Shown piece by piece: positions 1 to 3,635 of a DNA stretch of 5,046 nucleotides. Position 1 is the first letter of the stretch. Each line of letters opens with the position of its first letter. The notes beneath the pieces are model-generated. The model did no database searches and was not told where the DNA came from. It was given only the letters and a program-made list of their open reading frames with translations. The stretch comes from Candidatus Fraserbacteria bacterium RBG_16_55_9 (GTDB lineage Bacteria > Bipolaricaulota > Bipolaricaulia > RBG-16-55-9): the NCBI GenBank assembly GCA_001778455.1, contig MFGX01000078.1:1-5046 (forward strand), written 5' to 3'. The translations under genes and the position numbers were made by a program.

Positions 1-40
1 GACCTTAGTCTAAGATGCCCCCGGCAGAAGGAGCAGAGGC

Positions 41-310
41 ATGAAGAAACGGTTCAGCGAGGAACAGATCATCCAGATCCTGCGGGAAGCGGAGACCAAC
101 GGCAACAACGTCGATCTCTGCCGCAAGTACAGCATCTCCGAGCCGACCTTCTACCATTGGCGTCGCAGATACCAGGGGCTGACCGTCTTGGAACTCCATC
201 GGCTCAAGCTGCTCGAATCCGAGAACGCCAAGCTCAAGCGCCTGGTGGCTGAACAGGCCTTGGCCATCCAAAGCCTCCAAGAGCTGCTCAAAAAAAGGGG
301 CCTGCTGTGA
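41..310 (+). CDS. IS3-family transposase OrfA (DNA-binding subunit)
   Basis: The 89-residue product matches IS3/IS407-type OrfA in length and pattern. It opens with KKRFSEEQIIQILREAE, followed by a helix-turn-helix (about residues 8-45, with LCRKYSISEPTFYHWRRRY as the recognition part). A leucine-zipper-like coiled coil follows (about 50-86, with LKLLESENAKLKRL). In this family OrfA binds the terminal repeats and supplies the N-terminus of the OrfAB fusion transposase. The ATG at 41 is supported by AAGGAG at 28-33, seven bases upstream. The last codon and stop overlap the GTG start of orfB (GTGA at 307-310). A run of seven A then GGGG at 290-300 lies just before the stop and is a likely site for -1 frameshifting into orfB. 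The frame looks intact. Confidence 0.93.
   Translation: MKKRFSEEQIIQILREAETNGNNVDLCRKYSISEPTFYHWRRRYQGLTVLELHRLKLLESENAKLKRLVAEQALAIQSLQELLKKRGLL
290..300 (+). promoter_or_regulatory. candidate -1 ribosomal frameshift site between orfA and orfB
   Basis: Seven A (290-296) followed by four G sit about 10 bases before the orfA stop. OrfB lies in the -1 frame relative to OrfA and is open across this point, so a slip here would make one OrfAB protein. IS3 elements commonly produce their active transposase from A-rich slippery runs of this kind. In the OrfA frame the codons are AAA AAA AGG, so the heptamer A.AAA.AGG is less ideal than A.AAA.AAG. The alternative is simple re-initiation at the overlapping GTG. 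Confidence 0.5.
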
Positions 311-1281
311 GCGAGCGCCGCGCGCTGGTGCAAGAATTGAAGACCCTGGGCACCTCCGAGCGCCTGGCCTGTGGCCTGGTGGGGCTGGCCCGACGCCATC
401 GGCGCTACGGCTACCGACGCATCACCGCCCTGTTGCGACGTCAAGGGCAGCGCGTGAACGCGAAGCGCATCTACCGGATCTGGAAGAGCGCGGGGTTGGC
501 TGTGCCCCGCAAGCGCTCGCGCCGACGGCGCAGGGGTCCGGCAGTGGAGCTGCTGCAGCGTGCCCAGAGACCGAACCATGTCTGGACCTATGACTTCCTC
601 TTCGACCGCACGGAATCCGGGCAAGTGCTGAAGATCCTGATCGTGCTCGATGAGTACACGCGGGAGAGCTTGGCTCTGCGTGTGGAGAGGCGTCTTCTTG
701 CCAATGAGGTGATCGAGACATTGGGGCAACTGTTTGCGCAGCGTGGGGCTCCCGAGTACTTGCGCAGCGACAATGGCCCGGAGCTGATCGCGCAGGAACT
801 GCAGAGCTGGCTAGCCCTGCGAGGAACCCAGACGGTGTACATTGCCCCGGGGCATCCGTGGGAGAACGGGTATGCGGAGAGCTTCATCGGCAAGTTTCGC
901 GATGAATGCCTCAACGAAGAGATCTTTCGCAGCACAGCGGAGGCGCGCGTCGTCATCGGCAGCTGGGGATGGGAGTACAACCAGGTGCGGCCGCATAGTT
1001 CGTTGGGCTACCAGACACCGGCGGAGAGGGCTTTGAGCTCTGTGTGCGACTCTATGCCGGTCGTCAGCAGCGTGACACAGAGCGTAGCAAGAGGGGGGCA
1101 TCGACTAAACTTGCCCGTGGTACCAGTTCTAGGGGGCAGGTCAGATCCGCATCCAGCGCAGGAAGGGCTCGATCGCTGTACACATGCTCTAAGCCGACGG
1201 CGGAGACATCATGCTCGTGAAAGACTGGCTCGGCCACAAGAACATCCAGAACACTCTTGTCTACGCTCAGCTCACCAATAA
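307..1281 (+). CDS. IS3-family transposase OrfB (rve/DDE integrase), probably internally deleted and 3'-fused
   Basis: This is the catalytic part of an IS3 transposase, with an RNase H-like DDE core that cuts and joins the element's ends. The HTH_21-type stretch RRYGYRRITALLRRQG lies at about residues 33-48. The DDE triad is visible as D96 (WTYDF), D155 (RSDNGPE) and E191 (ENGYAESF), with 35 residues between the last two. The family signature YNQVRPHSSLGYQTPAE is at 224-240. The GTG start overlaps the orfA stop by four bases. Two oddities stand out. After TSERLACGLVGL the protein jumps directly to ARRHRRYGYRR, where homologues normally have about 20-30 more residues, so an in-frame deletion is likely. 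The frame also has no stop inside the element: roughly the last 45 residues (beyond 1143) are flanking sequence read out of frame with the recombinase remnant. The native C-terminus probably ended soon after residue 245. Confidence 0.88.
   Translation: MSERRALVQELKTLGTSERLACGLVGLARRHRRYGYRRITALLRRQGQRVNAKRIYRIWKSAGLAVPRKRSRRRRRGPAVELLQRAQRPNHVWTYDFLFDRTESGQVLKILIVLDEYTRESLALRVERRLLANEVIETLGQLFAQRGAPEYLRSDNGPELIAQELQSWLALRGTQTVYIAPGHPWENGYAESFIGKFRDECLNEEIFRSTAEARVVIGSWGWEYNQVRPHSSLGYQTPAERALSSVCDSMPVVSSVTQSVARGGHRLNLPVVPVLGGRSDPHPAQEGLDRCTHALSRRRRHHARERLARPQEHPEHSCLRSAHQ
1093..1143 (-). repeat. right terminal inverted repeat region of the IS
   Basis: The outer edge (1124-1143) reads on the minus strand TGACCTGCCCCCTAGAACTG. 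The inner part (1094-1108) pairs with positions 5-22 at the other end of the element. The first base after the element is G1144, so GATC (1144-1147) is the candidate target duplication on this side; its partner would lie just before the left tip, outside the window. Confidence 0.7.
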
Positions 1282-1336
1282 GCGGCGCGAGCAGCTCGCT
1301 GAGAAGGTGTTTGCGAGCAACAGGATTGTCAGATAA
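1144..1336 (+). pseudogene. tyrosine recombinase/integrase, C-terminal remnant interrupted by the IS
   Basis: In the frame of 1211-1336 the translation reads MLVKDWLGHKNIQNTLVYAQ, then LTNKRREQLAEKVF and a TAA stop. This is the end of a phage-type integrase catalytic domain: the LGH motif supplies a catalytic histidine (or tryptophan) position and the tyrosine in TLVYAQL is the expected nucleophile. Upstream in the same frame the codons give QRRKGSIAVHML, a stop (TAA, 1190-1192), then ADGGDI. That lines up with the usual H-x-L-[RK]-H-S-(I/F)-A-x-H-L-L-x-(A)-G-x-D-I segment. The family histidine in KHS is therefore a glycine here, and one codon has become a stop. The rest of the gene is missing because the IS begins at 1143 going leftwards. 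The 126 bp from the ATG at 1211 could in principle be translated as 41 residues, but not as a working recombinase. The remnant ends 16 bp from the convergent HicA-like gene. Confidence 0.8.
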
Positions 1337-1352
1337 ACCGATAGTAGCTGTT

Positions 1353-1625
1353 CTAGATAACGCCTTTACTTTTGAGGTGGGCGATATAATCATCGCGGGT
1401 AAACGTGCAACGAATCGCCTCCCGGAGCTGATCTTCGTTCAACTTTAACTGCTGCCGAATCTGATCTTGATATGGCAAGTCCTCGCCTGAGCTCGTATAT
1501 GAACGTTTCGTCCGTACTACAATTTGACCCTCATGCTCTAGCCATGCTAATCGATCTTTCGCATCCCGTGTTTCAAGCCCAAACTTAGCGACGACGGTAT
1601 CGAATTCTCGTGCTTTAATGGTCAT
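1353..1625 (-). CDS. HicA-like toxin-type protein, second gene of an antitoxin-toxin pair
   Basis: The product has 90 residues from the ATG at 1625. It resembles the small HicA-like proteins annotated as toxins or hypothetical proteins in many environmental bacteria. These share an N-terminal MxxKxREFDxVxxKFGLE helix, a short beta region (DRLAWLEHEGQIVVRTKRS, about residues 23-41), then a conserved helical tail (IRQQLKLNEDQLREAIRCTF, about 54-73) ending TRDDYIAHLKSKGVI. HicA proteins are small double-stranded-RNA-binding-fold mRNA interferases that act on the ribosome's messages. As I recall the relatives, the strand normally reads DRHAxx and is followed by RSHG; here these are DRLAW and RSYTS, so the family histidines look replaced. 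The start is chosen because ATGA at 1625-1622 overlaps the stop of the upstream antitoxin-like gene; longer starts would overlap it by over 80 bp. The family call is from pattern recognition; toxicity is inferred. Confidence 0.72.
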   Translation of the reverse strand: MTIKAREFDTVVAKFGLETRDAKDRLAWLEHEGQIVVRTKRSYTSSGEDLPYQDQIRQQLKLNEDQLREAIRCTFTRDDYIAHLKSKGVI

Positions 1626-2059
1626 AGCACTTGCATTTGTGCACCCAGCTTCTGCCACAGGTTTGCCAAGTCCTGTCCCAGCCGAGATTGCTCTTTTTGC
1701 AGAGTCCAATATAGTTCGACAAGCGTCTGTCGAAGGTCATCTACCGCCTCAATGAAACTGTGCCCATAACCATATTCTTCGAACTCATCGCACTTGGCGA
1801 TGAAATGTTCTCCTTCTTTCTCAATCTTAACGACCACCGGGCGGTTGAGCCGAAGCCGGTCATCTAAGAGCACCTGTATCAACACAGTCTTGGGTACAGC
1901 GGATATCTTCATCGTAATGAACGGTACGGGCGTTCCACTAACCTTAGGCTTCTCTTGTGCTTTTGGCACCTGCACCGGAATGAGTTCATCTCCCCGCAGG
2001 GGGAGTCTTGCCTCAGCTGTCCCGCGCTCCAATTCTTGAATTGTTGCAGTCGCAACCAT
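1622..2059 (-). CDS. HicB-like antitoxin-type protein
   Basis: The 145-residue product has a C-terminal half that looks like the HicB partial RNase H fold: beta strands RPVVVKIEKEGEHFIAKC (about residues 73-90), EEYGYGHSFIEAVDDLRQTL (94-113), and a closing helical segment with LGQDLANLWQKL (127-138). HicB proteins neutralise HicA by covering its active site. The first 55 residues are low-complexity, rich in E, P and V, and I recognise nothing in them; no obvious ribbon-helix-helix or helix-turn-helix domain is visible. The ATG at 2059 is backed by a strong Shine-Dalgarno, AAAAGGAGA on the minus strand (plus-strand 2066-2074). The TGA stop overlaps the ATG of the HicA-like gene (ATGA), so the two are probably translationally coupled. 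A 14 bp gap separates it from the upstream DUF6941-like gene, whose stop lies in the ribosome site. Some homologues carry unrelated automatic names, so the antitoxin role rests mainly on context. Confidence 0.7.
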   Translation of the reverse strand: MVATATIQELERGTAEARLPLRGDELIPVQVPKAQEKPKVSGTPVPFITMKISAVPKTVLIQVLLDDRLRLNRPVVVKIEKEGEHFIAKCDEFEEYGYGHSFIEAVDDLRQTLVELYWTLQKEQSRLGQDLANLWQKLGAQMQVL

Positions 2060-2073
2060 AGTGAATCTCCTTT

Positions 2074-2493
2074 TTACGCGTTTTGTTGGGGTAGCCGCTG
2101 AACAGCAGTAAATTGAACCCTGTGGACATACACACCGTTTACGTACAATCTGAATTCGTATCGTCCCTCGTTCGGAATGGGAATGGGCGGGAACGTAATT
2201 AAGAACTCAATTGGGCCACGCTCCTGTCTATCCAAACTGCCTTTAACCTCACCCAAAGTTGTTTCACCTTCTGATTGCACATATTGCACCAAGATATCGA
2301 AGTGCCCCTCAGCGTCAGCACCCCTGAAATATAGAGCGCAAGGACTATGGGTCGTTGGGAACGTTCCCACCCATATTCTATCGAACAACCCAATCAAGCT
2401 CTTTTTCTTGCCGAGCTCATCTACTATGATTTGGTCACACAATAACAATGCCACCGGAACCGGTGGTATAGTCGTGTCGTTTTGTTGGGGCAT
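2074..2493 (-). CDS. DUF6941-like protein of unknown function, first gene of the HicBA-like operon
   Basis: The product has 139 residues from the ATG at 2493. It matches in pattern the family I know as DUF6941: an N-terminal strand and motif ALLLCDQIIVDELGKKKSLI (residues 15-34) continuing GLFDRIW, a PTTHSPCALYFR stretch, and a conserved C-terminal FPPIPIPNEGRYEFRLYVNG (101-120). The alternation of hydrophobic residues suggests an all-beta, sandwich-like, soluble protein with no signal peptide or membrane segment. Its biochemical role is not known to me. The start at 2493 is chosen because GGGAG lies nine bases upstream; the ATG at 2502 would sit directly against that site, and the ATG at 2532 has no visible site. 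A promoter-like pair lies upstream at 2535-2564. It is followed after 14 bp by the HicB-like gene, so the three genes probably form one transcript. Confidence 0.75.
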   Translation of the reverse strand: MPQQNDTTIPPVPVALLLCDQIIVDELGKKKSLIGLFDRIWVGTFPTTHSPCALYFRGADAEGHFDILVQYVQSEGETTLGEVKGSLDRQERGPIEFLITFPPIPIPNEGRYEFRLYVNGVYVHRVQFTAVQRLPQQNA

Positions 2494-2534
2494 CCTTAGC
2501 ATCTCCCGTTTAGAATTAGAAACTCTGATCACTC

Positions 2535-2564
2535 ATTGTAGCGTTTTGTGTCTTGTTGAAGCAA
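2535..2564 (-). promoter_or_regulatory. candidate sigma70-type promoter for the DUF6941-hicB-hicA-like operon
   Basis: On the minus strand TTGCTT (plus 2559-2564) is followed after 18 bases by TACAAT (plus 2535-2540), a 5-of-6 match to the -10 consensus. It ends about 40 bases before the chosen ATG at 2493. The spacing is one base longer than ideal and the assignment is by eye. Confidence 0.45.
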
Positions 2565-2571
2565 GAAACGC
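2541..2571. repeat. interrupted inverted repeat overlapping the minus-strand promoter
   Basis: The arms GCGTTT (2541-2546) and AAACGC (2566-2571) enclose inner arms CTTG (2552-2555) and CAAG (2562-2565), with a five-base bulge on the left and a six-base loop. The repeat occupies the spacer and -35 box of the proposed promoter, a usual place for an operator bound by an antitoxin complex. No T-run follows, so it is not a typical terminator. Confidence 0.4.
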
Positions 2572-2651
2572 AGGTAATGAAAACAACAAATGTCGAGCAG
2601 AAAGCGCCTTTCGTACCTTTATCGTCTCCGTACAGTATATGGCGTAATTGC

Positions 2652-2672
2652 CGCTTTGTAAATACAAAAGCG
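2652..2672. repeat. near-perfect inverted repeat in the middle of the control region
   Basis: CGCTTTGTA (2652-2660) and TACAAAAGCG (2663-2672) are reverse complements apart from one extra A, separated by AA. The arms are too close for a stable RNA loop, so a dimeric protein-binding site is more likely than a terminator. It lies about midway between the two divergent operons. Confidence 0.45.
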
Positions 2673-2779
2673 AAACTGCGAGAACTGCGCTTACCATTAT
2701 GGTCGGCACAATGCGAGAAACGAACAGTAGCTTTTCTATCTTCCCAACAGCAACACTTTCAACGCCTGCAATCGCCTAC

Positions 2780-2807
2780 TTGACACAGCTCTTGGATCTG
2801 CTAATCT
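2780..2807 (+). promoter_or_regulatory. candidate promoter for the abrB-hicA pair
   Basis: A perfect -35 box TTGACA (2780-2785) is followed after 16 bases by TAATCT (2802-2807), a weak -10 match. The distance to the chosen ATG at 2861 is about 53 bases. The -10 box is uncertain, and the palindrome at 2805-2817 lies over it. Confidence 0.45.
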
Positions 2808-2817
2808 GATAGTCAGA
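2805..2817. promoter_or_regulatory. candidate operator palindrome TCTGATAGTCAGA
   Basis: Five-base arms TCTGA and TCAGA flank a TAG centre. The site sits at the proposed -10 region and just ahead of the AbrB-type gene. AbrB/MazE-type antitoxins commonly bind palindromes at their own promoters, so autoregulation is a reasonable guess. Five-base arms can arise by chance. Confidence 0.35.
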
Positions 2818-2860
2818 ATGTATGCCAACAGAGACCATCGTACCATTGAGGAGGATGGCA

Positions 2861-3016
2861 ATGCCCATCAGTAAGCTCGGCAAGCGCCGCCAGGTGGTTA
2901 TCCCCCAGCAGATCTGTGAGGCTCTCGGACTCCGCGTGGGTGATTTTGTCGAAATAAAACGCCGAGGAAACGCCATCGTCGTCAAGCCTAAGAAGCTTGT
3001 CGATCGTGATCCTTAG
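2861..3016 (+). CDS. AbrB/MazE/SpoVT-type DNA-binding protein, presumed antitoxin
   Basis: The 51-residue product is a single swapped-hairpin AbrB domain: SKLGKRRQVVIPQQICEALG (residues 4-23), then LRVGDFVEIKRRGNAIVVKP (24-43) and a short basic tail. The pattern K-x-x-R-Q-V-x-I-P and L-x-x-G-D-x-V-E-I is typical of the family, which forms DNA-binding dimers and often serves as an antitoxin. The ATG at 2861 is preferred because GAGGAGG (2848-2854) lies six bases upstream; the ATG at 2855 would abut that site and the one at 2822 has no clear site. It ends 19 bp before the HicA ATG at 3036, consistent with one transcript. It has almost no sequence beyond the DNA-binding domain, leaving few residues to clasp a toxin, so it may be only a transcriptional regulator. 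Confidence 0.85.
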   Translation: MPISKLGKRRQVVIPQQICEALGLRVGDFVEIKRRGNAIVVKPKKLVDRDP

Positions 3017-3035
3017 TCACCGTCACGCTGCCGTA

Positions 3036-3221
3036 ATGGCCCGCATCGACTACCGCCCACTTCGTTCGCTCACTGCCCGTGAGCTTGTCAGTGCGCTCGT
3101 GAGAGACGGTTTCAGCTTCGATCGGCAGCATGGCTCTCATCAACACTACCTCCATCATGACGGGCGTCGTGTTACGGTGACGTACAAGCACCCGGAGTTG
3201 CCGACTGCCATTGACGGTTAG
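3036..3221 (+). CDS. HicA-type toxin, short and probably truncated
   Basis: The 61-residue product shows the HicA (YcfA) core: LTARELVSALVRDGFSFDRQ (residues 12-31), then GSHQHYLHHDGRRVTVTY (33-50) with the family histidine H35 in GSH. HicA is a small mRNA-cleaving or RNA-binding toxin. Relatives usually continue for 15-25 residues after VTVxxH, with a G-D-x-F-P-x-x-T-L-x-x-I helix and a tail. Here the protein stops after KHPELPTAIDG. In the same frame the codons after the TAG (3219-3221) read IVWCDERFA before another stop at 3249, which resembles the family tail (WxExDL), so the gene looks shortened by a small deletion plus a stop. The ATG at 3036 has no strong ribosome site; a TTG at 2997 and GTG at 3006 are in frame and overlap the antitoxin gene, which would allow coupling. 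Confidence 0.78.
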   Translation: MARIDYRPLRSLTARELVSALVRDGFSFDRQHGSHQHYLHHDGRRVTVTYKHPELPTAIDG

Positions 3222-3251
3222 ATTGTCTGGTGCGACGAGAGATTTGCCTGA
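3222..3251 (+). pseudogene. possible decayed tail of the HicA gene
   Basis: Ten codons directly after the HicA stop, in the same frame, give IVWCDERFA and a TGA. In HicA relatives the last segment commonly has a tryptophan followed by two or three acidic residues. The match is short, so this is suggestive only. Confidence 0.3.
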
Positions 3252-3273
3252 ACCCAGAGCATTGAGCTAGATT
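3244..3273 (+). promoter_or_regulatory. weak candidate promoter for the HU-family gene
   Basis: TTGCCT (3244-3249) and TAGATT (3268-3273) are spaced by 18 bases, about 33 bases ahead of the ATG at 3307. Each hexamer matches the consensus in four positions. The 85 bp gap after the HicA gene also makes an independent promoter plausible. Confidence 0.25.
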
Positions 3274-3306
3274 ACATCAATCTCTCGAAAGGGTGGTGTG
3301 AGGAAT

Positions 3307-3588
3307 ATGAACAAAGGTCAGCTAGCGGAGGTCGTATTTCAGCGGGCTAAGCTCCCCAGCAAGGCTGCAGCGAGACGAGCAGTGGATGCGGCTCTACAAG
3401 CCATCATGGACGCGGTTGCCAAAGGAAATCCTGTGACGCTTGCCCCCTTCGGCACCTTCCGGCCCGCCATGCGCAAGGCAGGGAGACGGTTCAATCCCCG
3501 CACCCGACAGCCCATTCAGGTTCCAGCAAAGAAGGTCCCTAGATTCAAGGCAGGGAAGAGGTTTAAGCAGCTGGTCGCCAAGGCTTAG
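3307..3588 (+). CDS. HU/IHF-family nucleoid DNA-binding protein
   Basis: The 93-residue product is full length for HU. It begins MNKGQLAEVVFQRAKLPSKA, with the two-helix dimer body at about residues 1-40. The strand region VTLAPFGTFRPAMRKAGRRF (44-63) includes the FGTF signature. The DNA-clasping arm follows with the NPRT tip (NPRTRQPIQVPAKKVPRF, 64-81), then a closing FKAGKRFKQLV helix. HU dimers bend and compact DNA and assist recombination and transcription. The ATG at 3307 gives the family-typical MNKxxL start; an in-frame GTG at 3298 would add three residues. GAGG at 3300-3303 is only three bases before the ATG, so initiation may be weak. The arm proline that intercalates DNA (in NPRT) is present, so the protein should be functional. 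It converges with the PIG-L gene, with 47 bp between the stops. Confidence 0.93.
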   Translation: MNKGQLAEVVFQRAKLPSKAAARRAVDAALQAIMDAVAKGNPVTLAPFGTFRPAMRKAGRRFNPRTRQPIQVPAKKVPRFKAGKRFKQLVAKA

Positions 3589-3635
3589 CCGCGAACGGGT
3601 GCATCGCTCACAACGACAGCTGCAGCCAGAGCTTG

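Larger units (their letters stand above)
1..1143 (+). mobile_element. IS3-family insertion sequence (IS407-like), left tip outside window
   Basis: Two overlapping transposase frames (OrfA, OrfB) fill this segment. The right end, read from outside inwards on the minus strand, begins TGACCTGCCCCCTAGAACTG, which resembles the ends of the IS407 group of IS3 elements; this puts the outer edge at about 1143. The left side shows only an inner part of the matching repeat: positions 5-22 match the complement of 1094-1108 (TTAGTC, then GATGCCCCC) with three extra bases (TAA) on the left. The outermost left bases, expected to begin TGACCTGCCCCC, therefore probably lie before position 1. Immediately past the right end lies tyrosine recombinase sequence, so the element appears to have landed in such a gene. 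An apparent internal deletion in OrfB suggests the copy may be defective. That this is an IS3 element is secure; the exact ends are inferred. Confidence 0.9.
2494..2860. other. gene-free divergent control region
   Basis: About 365 bp separate two oppositely oriented toxin-antitoxin-like operons. No reading frame here looks like a protein: the longest plus-strand frame (2553-2783) has no recognisable motif and no ribosome site. The stretch is AT-rich compared with both flanks. It holds a promoter-like pair for the minus operon (2535-2564), an interrupted hairpin over that promoter (2541-2571), a near-perfect inverted repeat (2652-2672), a TTGACA box for the plus operon (2780-2785) and a TCTGATAGTCAGA palindrome (2805-2817). 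The space is larger than two promoters need, so a small RNA or remnants of a lost gene are possible, but I see no direct evidence of either. Confidence 0.6.

Noticed and set aside
151..729. Long minus-strand frame opposite the transposase genes
   Set aside because: It runs across both orfA and orfB, which have strong family matches; it is a GC-rich antisense shadow.
1626..1709. Longer start for the minus-strand HicA-like gene (ATG at 1709)
   Set aside because: The extra 28 residues are encoded inside the upstream gene and show no family pattern; the ATGA overlap at 1622-1625 is a better start.
2553..2783. Open plus-strand frame of 76 codons in the control region
   Set aside because: It has no ribosome site and no recognisable motif, its composition looks random, and it covers the inverted repeat and promoter-like sites.
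2494..2860. CRISPR array, tRNA or riboswitch in the gene-free region
   Set aside because: No spaced direct repeats, no cloverleaf or CCA-type end and no recognisable aptamer core were seen.
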